Shown here: in pieces, positions 54,888 to 63,481 of the stretch
Position numbering within the stretch: the stretch's first letter is position 1
Layout: the number at the start of each line of letters is the position of its first letter
Assembly: GCF_006715285.1 (NCBI RefSeq)
Contig: NZ_VFMX01000001.1
Span: 2,232,001-2,296,000, forward strand
Direction of reading: 5' to 3'
DNA length: 64,000 nt
Source: Arthrobacter sp. SLBN-83
Lineage (GTDB): Bacteria > Actinomycetota > Actinomycetes > Actinomycetales > Micrococcaceae
Program-made: the position numbers and the translations under genes
The notes under the pieces: generated by a model
Seen by the model: only the letters and a program-made list of their open reading frames with translations
The model's database searches: none
Told to the model about the DNA's origin: nothing

Positions 54888-55294
54888 GCCGCAAGCCCTC
54901 CGTCCTCTTCGTCTGCGTCCACAACGCCGGCCGCTCCCAGATGGCCGCCGCCTTCCTCACCAGCCTCTCGCAGGGCGCCATCGAGGTCCGCTCCGCCGGC
55001 TCGCAGCCTGCGGACAAGGTCAACCCGGCCGCGGTCCAGGCCATGGCAGAGGTTGGCATCGACATGTCCGCCGAGATTCCCAAGATCCTCACCACGGAAG
55101 CCGTACAGGACTCGGACGTGGTGATCACCATGGGCTGCGGCGACGAATGCCCCTACTTCCCCGGCAAGCGCTACGAGGACTGGGTGCTGGAGGACCCCGC
55201 CGGCAAGGGCGTGGACTCCGTCAGGCCCATCCGCGACGAAATCAGGACCCGCGTCGAAGCCCTGATCGACTCCCTCATCCCCGCTTCCGCCTGA
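54884..55294 (+). CDS. arsC: Arsenate reductase, low-molecular-weight phosphatase fold
   Basis: A 136-residue reductase. The P-loop FVCVHNAGRSQMA at residues 9-21 carries the nucleophilic Cys, and TMGCGDECPYFPGKRYEDWVLEDPAG near 88 has two further Cys spaced C-x3-C, the resolving region of thioredoxin-coupled enzymes. It reduces As(V) to As(III), which the channel encoded upstream could release. It is in the middle of the arsenic operon with short spacers. Confidence 0.94.
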   Translation: MSRKPSVLFVCVHNAGRSQMAAAFLTSLSQGAIEVRSAGSQPADKVNPAAVQAMAEVGIDMSAEIPKILTTEAVQDSDVVITMGCGDECPYFPGKRYEDWVLEDPAGKGVDSVRPIRDEIRTRVEALIDSLIPASA

Positions 55295-55307
55295 AAGGTT
55301 TGACGCC

Positions 55308-56675
55308 ATGACATCACTGGAATCCCTGCCCGTTGCCGTGATCGGCGCCGGCCCCGTCGGCCTGGCCGCGGCCGCGCATCTGCTGGAACGCGGCCTGGAG
55401 CCGCTGGTCCTGGAGGCCGGCCCCACGGTGGGCGCTGCCATCCGTGCATGGGGCCACGTCCGCGTGTTCTCCACCTGGAAGTACAACCTCGATCCCGCCT
55501 CCGTGCGGCTGCTGGAACGCTCCGGCTGGGAAGCGCCACGACCCACCGCCCTGCCCTACGGCTCCCAGATCGTCTCCGAGTATCTGGAACCCCTGGCCGC
55601 AACGCCGGAACTGAAGGACCGGATCAGGACCGGGTCCAGGGTTCTCGCCGTCACCCGACAGGGCATGGACAAAGGCCGCAGCCAGGGCAGGGACAGCGCC
55701 CCGTTCCTCCTGCGCGTAGAGCACGACGGCGGCAAAGTTACCGAGGTGCTGGCCCGCGCCGTCATTGATACGTCCGGAACGTGGAGCACCCCGGCGCCGC
55801 TGGGATCCTCCGGGCTGCCGGTTCCGGGAGAAGCTGAAGCACGCGCCGCCGGGCTGGTCACGGGGCCGCTGCCTGATGTTTCCGCCGGCGGTTTCGCCGG
55901 CCGCCGCACCTTGGTGATCGGTTCCGGGCACTCGGCGGCCAACATGGTCCTTGACCTGGCCCGCGTGGCCCGCGCCAACCCCGGCACGGAAGTCCTCTGG
56001 GCCATCCGCGCCGCCACGCCTGCCCGTGCCTACGGTGGCGGCGACGCCGACCAGCTGCCTGCCCGCGGCCAGCTCGGGGCCCTGCTCCGCACCGCCGTCG
56101 AGAGCGGGGCCGTCCAGCTCCTGACCAGCTTCCGCACCGCTTCCATCGACGTAAATGCCGACTCCGTCACCGTGCACGCCGCGGACGGCCGCAGCGTCGA
56201 GGTGGGCCGGGTCATTCCTGCCACCGGGTTCCGCCCGGACCTGGCCATGCTCTCGGAGCTGCGGCTGGACCTGGACCCGGCCGTGGACGCCCCCAAGGCG
56301 TTGGGCCCGCTGATCGATCCGGACTTCCACAGCTGCGGCACGGTCCCCGCCCACGGCGCCCGGATCCTCGAGCAGCCGGAGAAGGATTTCTACCTGGCCG
56401 GCATGAAGTCCTACGGCCGGGCGCCCACGTTCCTCATGGCCACCGGGTACGAGCAGGTCCGCTCCATCGCCGCCGCCCTGGCCGGAGACACCGAAGCAGC
56501 TGACACCGTGGAACTTGAACTGCCGGAGACCGGCGTCTGCTCCACCAGCATTCCCGACGATGCAGGCGACTCTGTTGGCGACACCTGCTGCGCCGCCCAG
56601 GCACCGGTACCCGTGAGCATCGGGTTTCCCACGGGACTCCAGCACGGCCGTACGGGCGAAACCATCTCGGGGTAG
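55308..56675 (+). CDS. FAD/NAD(P)-binding flavoprotein of arsenic operons (ArsO-like)
   Basis: A 455-residue two-dinucleotide-fold flavoprotein. VAVIGAGPVGLAAAAHLLE at residue 9 binds FAD and TLVIGSGHSAANMVLDLA near 205 binds NADPH. ATGFRPDLAMLSEL near 305 is the linker. The C-terminus has a Cys-bearing tail (GVCSTSIPDD, then DTCCAAQ) beyond the usual fold. Related flavoproteins sit in many actinobacterial ars operons and are called ArsO; their reaction is not settled. It lies 13 bp after arsC. Confidence 0.85.
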   Translation: MTSLESLPVAVIGAGPVGLAAAAHLLERGLEPLVLEAGPTVGAAIRAWGHVRVFSTWKYNLDPASVRLLERSGWEAPRPTALPYGSQIVSEYLEPLAATPELKDRIRTGSRVLAVTRQGMDKGRSQGRDSAPFLLRVEHDGGKVTEVLARAVIDTSGTWSTPAPLGSSGLPVPGEAEARAAGLVTGPLPDVSAGGFAGRRTLVIGSGHSAANMVLDLARVARANPGTEVLWAIRAATPARAYGGGDADQLPARGQLGALLRTAVESGAVQLLTSFRTASIDVNADSVTVHAADGRSVEVGRVIPATGFRPDLAMLSELRLDLDPAVDAPKALGPLIDPDFHSCGTVPAHGARILEQPEKDFYLAGMKSYGRAPTFLMATGYEQVRSIAAALAGDTEAADTVELELPETGVCSTSIPDDAGDSVGDTCCAAQAPVPVSIGFPTGLQHGRTGETISG

Positions 56676-56707
56676 GTGCGGCCTGTGTCCTGAGGCAGGT
56701 CAACGGA

Positions 56708-56754
56708 AAATCCCCGCCTCGGGGACTATTCCCCCACGCGTGGAGCGGGGATTT
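56708..56754. terminator. Bidirectional terminator-like inverted repeat
   Basis: AAATCCCCGC at 56708-56717 pairs with GCGGGGATTT at 56745-56754. It lies between the end of the arsenic operon and the convergent gene at 56785. A second hairpin, ATAAGTGG-CGT-CCACTTAT, follows at 56770-56788 and overlaps that gene's stop. Confidence 0.7.
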
Positions 56755-56784
56755 GTCTGGGAAACGGGGATAAGTGGCGTCCAC

Positions 56785-57219
56785 TTATGAAGCCGACGGG
56801 TCCCCCCAGTTGATGCCGATGGAACGGCCCCGGGCAAAATGGGCGTTCGCGATCTCATTGACTTCGCGGAGGCTCTTCCCCGGGTGGGCCAGCCGGATCC
56901 ATTCGTAGTCCCATTCCTGCAGGTCACGTTCGCGGCCGGCCCGTTTTTGGCTGCGCATGTGGGCTGTGAGGTCATCGCCGCTGATAACAGGGCGGGGCGG
57001 GGCCACGACGGGCTGCGGGCTGGGCGGGGGGATCGGGGCCGGACGTGCCGGGGCCTTCGCAGTGCGGACCAGCGCCGCCGTCACCGCGACCACGCCAAGG
57101 CTGATGAGAATGACCCACCAGAATTTAATGATGAGGGCTATGACGATCAGGACCAGGAAAGGGGCACACCCAATGGTGCCGCCACCCTTGCTGCCCGAGC
57201 GACGCCTCTTTGCTGCCAT
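56785..57219 (-). CDS. Hypothetical membrane-anchored protein
   Basis: A 144-residue protein. The basic start (MAAKRRRSGSKGG) leads to two hydrophobic segments (about 16-50). A Pro-rich linker follows, then a soluble C-terminus with helix-forming DDLTAHMRSQKRAGRERDLQ and LAHPGKSLREVNEIANAHF. I prefer the Met at 57219 (AGAGGATCC upstream) over 57267. No family is recognised. It is convergent with the arsenic operon. Confidence 0.65.
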   Translation of the reverse strand: MAAKRRRSGSKGGGTIGCAPFLVLIVIALIIKFWWVILISLGVVAVTAALVRTAKAPARPAPIPPPSPQPVVAPPRPVISGDDLTAHMRSQKRAGRERDLQEWDYEWIRLAHPGKSLREVNEIANAHFARGRSIGINWGDPSAS

Positions 57220-57295
57220 TGTGGATCCTCTTGCGACTTGATGGAGCGTTAGGAACCACTCTGGCACCGGGCAGGGGCCGTGTCATGAGTATTTA

Positions 57296-58591
57296 CTACT
57301 CGAATTTGGGCCCCTCGTTGAGGTCCCCGGCATGGCTGCCCTGTGCTCGGTGGAGCGCCACCATGACGGCAAGTCCCAGCCAGGTGGCAGTGCCAAATAT
57401 CACCAGCGTTGCTCCGGCTCCCAGTGTCTGGGCACCGAGGCCAAGCAGCGAGGCGCCCAGTGGTGTGGAGCCGATCAGCAGGAGGACGAAGATACTCATG
57501 ACGCGGCCGCGGAGCCGGTCGGTCACCAGGTCCTGCAGGCGCGAATTGACGGTGGTTGTGAACGTTATGCCGGCGAGTCCGGCCAGGAACATCAGCACAA
57601 CGCTGAGGGGGTAGGACCGGGATAAGCCAAGCCCGGTGAGGAAGGCCGCCAACATCGCGGCTGACGTGATGATGGTGCGTTCCTTACCACTGCCAATGAT
57701 CACAAGGCCTGCCCCTGCGGCCAGGGACCCGGCGCCGAGGGCGGCCATCAGGGCGCCGAACCCGGCTGGGCCGCTGCCAAGTAATTGGTCGGCAATCAAC
57801 GGCGCGGCCACAGGCCAGTTGAATCCCAGAGTCCCCACGATGGCGAGCATTCACAGGATGAAGGCCGCTGCCGGTGTCCGGACTGCGAACGCGAGGCCCT
57901 CCCGCAGGGCGCCTCGCGCTTTGGGTTGCTTACCCTGGACGTTGCGGAGCTCGGACCGGCGCATGAGCACAAGGGCCAGCAGGGACGCGCTGAAGCTGGC
58001 GCCATTGATAAAGAACACGGCATAGGCAGGCAGTTGGGAGATGGCCAGGCAGCCCAGGCCGGAACCGATCATCCGGGTGGCATTGAACTGGAGGCTGTTC
58101 AATGCAACGGCATCTGCTGTGAGGGACTTGCCTACCATTTCGGCGATGAAAGCTCGCTGGGCAGGATTGTTGAATGCATTGGAGAGGCCGAGCATGACGG
58201 CAAGAAGGCACAGTTGCCAGATTTCCGGAGTTCCTGTCAGGAGCAGGGCGCCGAGCACCAGCGCCTGCAGCGCGGCCGATGATTGTGCGGCCAGAAGGAT
58301 CTTCCACTTCGAAGACCGGTCGGCAATGACCCCCGCGGGAAGCACGAACAGAAGCATCGGGAGGAACTGAAGCATGGTGACCAGCCCCAGGACGGCAGCA
58401 GATTTGCTGATCTGAAGGACCAGCCAGGCCATTGCGACGGTCTGCATCCATGTCCCGGTACCGGACACGAGCTGGCCCGCCCAAAACAATGCGAAGTTCC
58501 GCTCATGCAGGGCGCGGAGCATGTCGGTGACCCTGCGTCGCCGGCCGGCCGGTGCCCCCGCAGGGGGAGGGCCGAACACACCATCAGACAC
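57296..58591 (-). pseudogene. MFS transporter interrupted by an in-frame stop
   Basis: Two frames in the same phase, 58591-57851 and 57850-57296, make one 12-helix MFS permease of about 431 codons. The N-terminal half has RNFALFWAGQLVSGTGTWMQ, the usual start of the EntS-like drug/siderophore exporter group, and ends AFIL. A single TGA at 57851-57853 follows, and the next codons continue as MLAIVGTLGFNWPVAAPLI, which is the expected transmembrane helix. One substitution (for example TTA to TGA) explains it. The gene is probably inactive unless the stop is read through. Confidence 0.85.
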
Positions 58592-58747
58592 ACCCCTACT
58601 GTCGCTTCATGTCTCGCTGTTGGTTAGAGGCCAACGACTCCAACCCCAGGGCCTTCGCGTTGGTGGACGGCACAGGTGGGTAGGGTCTTTGGAACTAGGG
58701 CCAGGCATATCAGTGGTGCATGACCCGAACACCGGAAGGGGCGATTG

Positions 58748-59146
58748 ATGGGCGCTTGGGGCTACTTACCGTTTGAGAACGACGACGCGCTGGACTGGCT
58801 CGACGAGCTCGACGGCGGCGGAGCGGAGGTGGTACGCCAGGCACTGTCGAGGGCGGGTGACAGGTACGTCGAAGCCCCGGACGGGGCGGTCGCCCTGGCG
58901 GCCGCCGAGGTCACTTCGGCCAGCCAGGGCAACCCGTTGGGGGAACTGCCGGAGAACGTCACTGACTGGGTGACCGCCCACGGGGCCGCAATCACCGCCG
59001 AGGACGTGGAGATGGCCCTCGAGGCTGTCGAACGGGTGGCGGGGGCGAGGTCCGAACTGGCAGAGCTGTGGGAGGACGCCGACGAACCCAAATGGCGCGA
59101 ATCGCTCGGGGACCTCATGGAGCGGTTGCGAACCGCACTGCGGTAG
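58748..59146 (+). CDS. DUF4259 protein
   Basis: A 132-residue acidic protein. The opening MGAWGYLPFENDDALDWLDEL is the DUF4259 signature, and two helical parts with A...E-rich faces follow. GGAAGGGG lies upstream. The ATG at 58748 is preferred to a TTG three bases earlier. The family has no known activity. It stands alone between the broken MFS gene and a small membrane protein gene. Confidence 0.88.
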   Translation: MGAWGYLPFENDDALDWLDELDGGGAEVVRQALSRAGDRYVEAPDGAVALAAAEVTSASQGNPLGELPENVTDWVTAHGAAITAEDVEMALEAVERVAGARSELAELWEDADEPKWRESLGDLMERLRTALR

Positions 59147-59167
59147 GCCCGGCCAGAAGCTGGCCCG

Positions 59168-59347
59168 TCACAGCGGGATCCGCGCTGCATCCTCCTGAGG
59201 GCCGCCCTTTGGACCCTGCACTCTTTCTTCGGCGACAGCCGGTGGCTGCCGCCGAGCCTTCGCCAGGGACACCAGCAAAGTGATGGTGGTGCCCAGCCAG
59301 GCAAGCCCGGTGAGGATCACCAGGACGATCGCGGCCAAGGGGTGCAT
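59168..59347 (-). CDS. Small 59-residue membrane protein
   Basis: An ATG at 59347 opens 59 codons: MHPLAAIVLVILTGLAWLGT forms one transmembrane helix of about 25 residues with TITLLVSLAKARR, then a soluble Pro/Glu-rich tail ends at ARIPL. The hydrophobic start and charged flank look like a real bitopic small protein. It ends 22 bp from the convergent DUF4259 gene. No family is recognised. Confidence 0.5.
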   Translation of the reverse strand: MHPLAAIVLVILTGLAWLGTTITLLVSLAKARRQPPAVAEERVQGPKGGPQEDAARIPL

Positions 59348-59458
59348 GGCGACAGCCTACGACCGCGTGGCCGGAAGTTCCGGGCGCAACTCCGCAACAT
59401 CCGGACCCGAAAAATGCGAAGAAGGCGCGTGTCTGTTCGCTCCGCGACGCGCCGGCCC

Positions 59459-59547
59459 GTTTTCGACGCGCATGCTCCATTTCGCCCGCTGTATATGCGG
59501 GTCGGGCGGGAACCTGCGCGTCGAAAACGAAGGTGCGCGTCGAAAAC
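59459..59547. repeat. Intergenic repeat cluster with TTTTCGACGCGCA cores
   Basis: GTTTTCGACGCGCA at 59459-59472 recurs inverted at about 59515-59528 and 59534-59547 (TGCGCGTCGAAAAC). A short CCCGC/GCGGG hairpin lies inside near 59484-59500. The same core appears at 45262 and, with one change, at 63353. It separates the small membrane gene from the SDR gene and overlaps the terminator region of the SDR. Confidence 0.6.
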
Positions 59548-59556
59548 GGCGGAGGC

Positions 59557-60387
59557 CTACTCCGTAATGTCGGTGCCGGTGCTCAACTCCTGCCACTGCT
59601 CCAGTTCCGCGCGCTGCGCTTCCGCCACCTTGCCGAAGGCGCCGAACGCGTCAGTGCCCAGGACCAGCAGGCCCGGCGGATTGGGGGATTCGACGACGGC
59701 GATGATCGCCCTGGCTGCCTTGTCCGGGTCGCCGGGCTGGTTGCCGTGGGCCGTGTCGTGTTCCTTGCGGCGCTTGCCGGCGGTGTCCGCGTAGTCGTCG
59801 ATCGCCGAAGCGGACTGCGTGAGCGAGCGGCCCGCGAAGTCGGTGCGGAATCCGCCTGGCTCGATGGCGGTGACGTTGATGCCCAGCGGCTGCAACTCCT
59901 GGCGCAGCGATCCGGACATGCCCTCCAGAGCGGCTTTCGTGGCGGCATAGTAGCCGGAGCCCGGCGGCGTGATCCGGGCGCCGATGGAGGATATGTTGAG
60001 GATGGAGCCGGCCTTGTTGGCGCGCATGCCCGGCAAAACCGCCTTGATCATGTCCACCGCACCGAAAAAGTTCGTGTCGAACAAACGCCGGATGTCGCCG
60101 TCGTCCGCTTCCTCCACGGCCGCCCGGTAGCCGTAGCCGGCGTTGTTCACCAACACGTCGATGCTGCCGAACTTCTCCTCCGCCTGCTTCACCGCGGCGG
60201 CGATCTGCGCCTTGTCCGTGACGTCCAGGGCCAGGGGGAGCGCGGTGTCCGGGAAGCCTGCGGTGATGTCCTGCACGGCGCCAACGTTCCGGGCGGTGAC
60301 GACGGCGTTGTGCCCGGACGCGAGCACGGCTTCGGCGAGTGCGCGGCCAAGTCCGGTGGAGCAGCCTGTGATGAGCCATGTTGCCAT
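59557..60387 (-). CDS. Short-chain dehydrogenase/reductase
   Basis: A 276-residue NAD(P)-dependent oxidoreductase. TWLITGCSTGLGRALAEAVL at residue 3 is the cofactor-binding TGxxxGxG, NNAGYGYRAA near 85 is the structural motif, ILNISSIGARI near 135 holds the catalytic Ser, and SGYYAATKAALEGM near 155 the Tyr-x3-Lys pair. The substrate is unknown. It is the last gene of a leftward group with two aldo/keto reductases (34 bp from the first), so the three could act on related carbonyl compounds. Confidence 0.93.
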   Translation of the reverse strand: MATWLITGCSTGLGRALAEAVLASGHNAVVTARNVGAVQDITAGFPDTALPLALDVTDKAQIAAAVKQAEEKFGSIDVLVNNAGYGYRAAVEEADDGDIRRLFDTNFFGAVDMIKAVLPGMRANKAGSILNISSIGARITPPGSGYYAATKAALEGMSGSLRQELQPLGINVTAIEPGGFRTDFAGRSLTQSASAIDDYADTAGKRRKEHDTAHGNQPGDPDKAARAIIAVVESPNPPGLLVLGTDAFGAFGKVAEAQRAELEQWQELSTGTDITE

Positions 60388-60421
60388 TGGTGTTTCCTTT
60401 CGTAGGGTGACGTTCGGGCGC

Positions 60422-61450
60422 TTAAGCCCGGTGCCGCCGTCGTGCGTTTGCTGTCAGTTCGTGGGCGCCGTAGCTGTTGTCGTCCGGGTTGACGGTGACG
60501 CCGGGGGCGACGAGCTGGTCGATGCGGTCCAGCACCTCGGGGGCCAGGACGGTGTCCGCGGCCGGAAGGTAGGACTCCAGCTGCTCCATGGTGCGCGGAC
60601 CCACGATGGCCGAGGTGACGCCGGGGTGGTTGATCACGAAGGCTATGGCCATTTCGATGAGCGTCACCCCTGCCCACTCTGCAACCTGCGCCAGCTCCTC
60701 CACGATGTCCAGCTTGCGCTGGTTGGCGGGCTGGGACATGTCGAAGCGGGCGCTGGGGCGCGCCGAAGAGGTGGGCCGGGACGCGGAGTCCTTCCGCCAC
60801 CGCCCGGAGAGCCAGCCGCCGGCCAGCGGGCTGTAGGTCAGCGTCCCCATGCCATGCCGCTGCACCGTGGGGAGCACATCCTCCTCGATGCCGCGGACCA
60901 GGATGGAGTAGGGCGGCTGCTCGGTGACGAACCGCTCCAGGTTGCGCTCGCGGGACGCCCACTGCGCCTCCACGATCTGCGAACCGGAGTAGGAAGAGGA
61001 ACCGATGTACCGGACCTTGCCCTGGCGGACCAGATCGGTGAGGGCGCCCAGGGTTTCCTCCACGTCCGTATCGGGGCTGGGCCGGTGCACCTGGTAGAGA
61101 TCGATGTAGTCCGTGTTCAACCGGCGGAGCGAGTTCTCCACCTCGCGCATGATCCACCGCCGGGAGCCGCCGCGCTGGTTGGGGTCCTTCTCATCCATCG
61201 GCATGAAGAACTTGGTGGCGAGGAAGACGTCGTCGCGCCTTCCTGCGATTGCCTCGCCCACGATCTCTTCCGAGGCGCCGCCGGAGTACACGTCCGCGGT
61301 GTCGATGAAGTTGATGCCGGCGTCCAGGGCGCGGTGAATGATGCGGGTGGCGTCGGCGCGGTCGTTGTTGCCCCACGGGCCGAACATCATGGCGCCGAGG
61401 CAGAGGGGGCTGACCTGCACGCCGGTGCGGCCAAGCGGGCGGTATTCCAT
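60422..61450 (-). CDS. Aldo/keto reductase (AKR, voltage-gated channel beta-like group)
   Basis: A 342-residue NADPH-dependent carbonyl reductase. The catalytic tetrad is visible: Asp in INFIDTADVYSGGASEE near residue 55, the Tyr in DVYS, Lys in VFLATKFFMPM near 80 and His in DLYQVHRPSPDT near 120. AIVGPRTMEQLESYLPAAD near 287 binds the cofactor. It lies 9 bp after the other aldo/keto reductase gene on the same strand. The substrate is unknown. Confidence 0.93.
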   Translation of the reverse strand: MEYRPLGRTGVQVSPLCLGAMMFGPWGNNDRADATRIIHRALDAGINFIDTADVYSGGASEEIVGEAIAGRRDDVFLATKFFMPMDEKDPNQRGGSRRWIMREVENSLRRLNTDYIDLYQVHRPSPDTDVEETLGALTDLVRQGKVRYIGSSSYSGSQIVEAQWASRERNLERFVTEQPPYSILVRGIEEDVLPTVQRHGMGTLTYSPLAGGWLSGRWRKDSASRPTSSARPSARFDMSQPANQRKLDIVEELAQVAEWAGVTLIEMAIAFVINHPGVTSAIVGPRTMEQLESYLPAADTVLAPEVLDRIDQLVAPGVTVNPDDNSYGAHELTANARRRHRA

Positions 61451-61459
61451 TGCTTCTCC

Positions 61460-62341
61460 TTACGCTTCCGGGATGACCATGGCGAACCGCTCCGGGCGGG
61501 CCACGTCCGGGTCCGGGCCGCTGCGCACGCCGGAGTCCAAGGCATCGATGCTGGCGAGTTCCTCCGCGGAGAGCTCGAAGTCGAAGACGTCGAAGTTCTC
61601 CGCAATCCGGCTTGGGTTGGTGGACTTGGGGATGGCCGAGCGGCCCTGCTGCAGGTGCCAGCGCAGCATCACCTGGGCAGGCGTCTTGCCATGAGCCTGG
61701 GCGACGGCGGCAATCACCGGATCGCGCATGACGTTCTTCCGGTTCTCGCCCCAGCCGGGGTAGAAGGTGATGCCGCCGATGGGCGACCACGCCTGGGTGA
61801 GGATGCGGTGGTCCTCATCGATGGTCTGGACCGCCGGCTGCTGGAAGTACGGGTGCAGCTCAATCTGGTTGACGGCCGGGACCACATCGGTTTCCGCCAG
61901 CAGCTGCTGCAGGTGGTGCGGCATGAAGTTGCTGACGCCGATGGCGCGCACGCGTCCGTCCTTGAGCAGGGTTTCCAGGGCCTTGTAGGCGGCGATGGTC
62001 TTGTCGAACCGGTCCGGGGCGGGCTGGTGCAGGATGAGCAGGTCCAGCTGTTCCACGCCCAGCTTGCCCACGGCCTTGTCCCACGCGTGCAGCGCCTCGT
62101 CATAGCCGTAGTCGCTGACCCACACCTTGGTCTCGATGAAGACGTCGTCGCGCCTTAGGGCCGACCGCCGGATGCCTTCGCCCACCTCCCGCTCGTTGCC
62201 GTACGCCGCGGCGGTGTCGATGTGCCGGTAGCCGACTTCGAGCGCTGTCTGGACGGCCGCCGTCGTCTCTTCCGGGGGACTTTGGAAAACGCCCAGGCCG
62301 AGCGCTGGCATGGTGACGCCGTTGTTGAGTTTGAGTTCCAT
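61460..62341 (-). CDS. Aldo/keto reductase (2,5-diketogluconate reductase-like)
   Basis: A 293-residue aldo/keto reductase. VTMPALGLGVFQSPPEET opens the protein, then Asp and Tyr in HIDTAAAYGNEREVGEG near residue 43, Lys in VFIETKVWVSDYG near 73 and His in LDLLILHQPAPDRF near 105 form the tetrad. IPKSTNPSRIAENFDVFDF near 235 is the cofactor loop. It is the first gene of the leftward reductase group and is divergent from the XRE regulator 86 bp away, which may control it. Confidence 0.94.
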   Translation of the reverse strand: MELKLNNGVTMPALGLGVFQSPPEETTAAVQTALEVGYRHIDTAAAYGNEREVGEGIRRSALRRDDVFIETKVWVSDYGYDEALHAWDKAVGKLGVEQLDLLILHQPAPDRFDKTIAAYKALETLLKDGRVRAIGVSNFMPHHLQQLLAETDVVPAVNQIELHPYFQQPAVQTIDEDHRILTQAWSPIGGITFYPGWGENRKNVMRDPVIAAVAQAHGKTPAQVMLRWHLQQGRSAIPKSTNPSRIAENFDVFDFELSAEELASIDALDSGVRSGPDPDVARPERFAMVIPEA

Positions 62342-62426
62342 GCCTTCACGCTATGTGGGTGTCCGCGATTGTGGGAGGGCTTGTCAGTCCCTCCTTCAGG
62401 GGGTGGGGCACGCGTACCGTGGAGGC

Positions 62427-63323
62427 ATGACCAACAGCGATGACGTGCGGAAATTCCTGACCTCCCGCCGCGCCCGGCTCACTCCAGAGGAGGCCGGGCT
62501 GCCCGCGTACGGCGGGACCCGTCGCGTGGCGGGGCTCCGCCGCGAGGAAGTGGCCATGCTGGCCGGGCTGAGCGTCGACTACTACATCCGGCTGGAGCGG
62601 GGGAACCTGTCGGGTGCGTCGGACAGCGTCCTGGAGGCACTGGCGCGGGCGCTGCAGTTGGACGACGCCGAGACGGCCCACCTTTTCGACCTTGCCCGCG
62701 CGGCTACTTCGGCGCCGCGGGTGCGGCGGAAGCGGAGTCCCTTGACGGTCCGCCCCAGCGTGCAGCGGGTCATCGACGCGATTACGACGGCGCCGGCCTG
62801 GGTTAGGAACGACCGCGGCGACGTGCTGGCCGCCAATGAGCTGGGCCGGGCCCTGTATATGGAGATGATGGCCGAGCCGGTCACGCCGCCGAACAGTGCG
62901 CGGTTCACGTTCCTGAACCCGAAGGCGCGGGAGTTCTTCCGGGACTGGGAGCGGAGCGCGGACGACATCGTGGCGGTGCTGCGGTCCACGGCCGGGAGGA
63001 ACCCGTACGACAAGGACCTCTCGGACCTGATCGGCGAGCTTTCCACCCGGAGCGAGGAGTTCCGCATCCGCTGGGCCCGGCACGACGTGAAGTACCACCG
63101 CACCGGCCGCAAACGCCTGCACCACTCCATCGTGGGGGACCTGGACCTGACCTACGAGGCGATGGAGCTCCCCGCGGACCCGGGGCTGCGGATCAACATC
63201 TACACGGCCGAGCCGGGCACGCCGTCCGAGGATGCGCTGAAAGTCCTGGCCAGCTGGGCCGCCACGCAGCGGGCTGTTGCTGAGCGTGCTGCCCTTGAGG
63301 TCCCGGTCCAGGAGGGCACTTAG
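62427..63323 (+). CDS. XRE-family regulator with MmyB-like ligand-binding domain
   Basis: A 298-residue regulator. An N-terminal helix-turn-helix (about 8-75) has RRVAGLRREEVAMLAGLSVD followed by YYIRLERG, the standard MmyB-type start. The C-terminal part (about 105-280) is the MmyB ligand domain, with APAWVRNDRGDVLAANELGRAL and HDVKYHRTGRKRLHH near 235. The family often controls a divergent SDR or reductase gene, and here the divergent group is two aldo/keto reductases plus an SDR. The GGAGG lies very close to the ATG. Confidence 0.93.
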   Translation: MTNSDDVRKFLTSRRARLTPEEAGLPAYGGTRRVAGLRREEVAMLAGLSVDYYIRLERGNLSGASDSVLEALARALQLDDAETAHLFDLARAATSAPRVRRKRSPLTVRPSVQRVIDAITTAPAWVRNDRGDVLAANELGRALYMEMMAEPVTPPNSARFTFLNPKAREFFRDWERSADDIVAVLRSTAGRNPYDKDLSDLIGELSTRSEEFRIRWARHDVKYHRTGRKRLHHSIVGDLDLTYEAMELPADPGLRINIYTAEPGTPSEDALKVLASWAATQRAVAERAALEVPVQEGT

Positions 63324-63352
63324 GCCTCGCGCAGCGCTGCTGGGCTGGTGTT

Positions 63353-63404
63353 CGTTTTCGAGGCGCATATTCCATAGCGCTGCGCATATTCCTTTGCGCA
63401 GCGC
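63353..63404. repeat. Intergenic hairpin and repeat relic
   Basis: GTTTTCGAGGCGCATATTCC near 63353 differs by few bases from the core at 59459. GCGCTGCGCA at 63377-63386 then pairs perfectly with TGCGCAGCGC at 63395-63404 over an 8-base loop. It lies between the XRE regulator and the convergent membrane protein gene and may also terminate both. Confidence 0.55.
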
Positions 63405-63481
63405 AGATGCGGGCCGCGAAAAGGAATCCGCGCGTCACGGGCGGTTTTGCGCGTCGGCATGCAGGCCAACAACCCGCGGTT

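Noticed and set aside
56718..56738. A DosR-box-like GGGGACTATTCCCC sequence
   Set aside because: It lies inside the loop of a terminator hairpin between convergent genes, not in a promoter, so regulation from it is unlikely.
60143..62158. Long rightward open frame of 671 codons
   Set aside because: It is antisense to the SDR and two aldo/keto reductase genes, whose catalytic motifs are complete. It is a GC-rich shadow frame.
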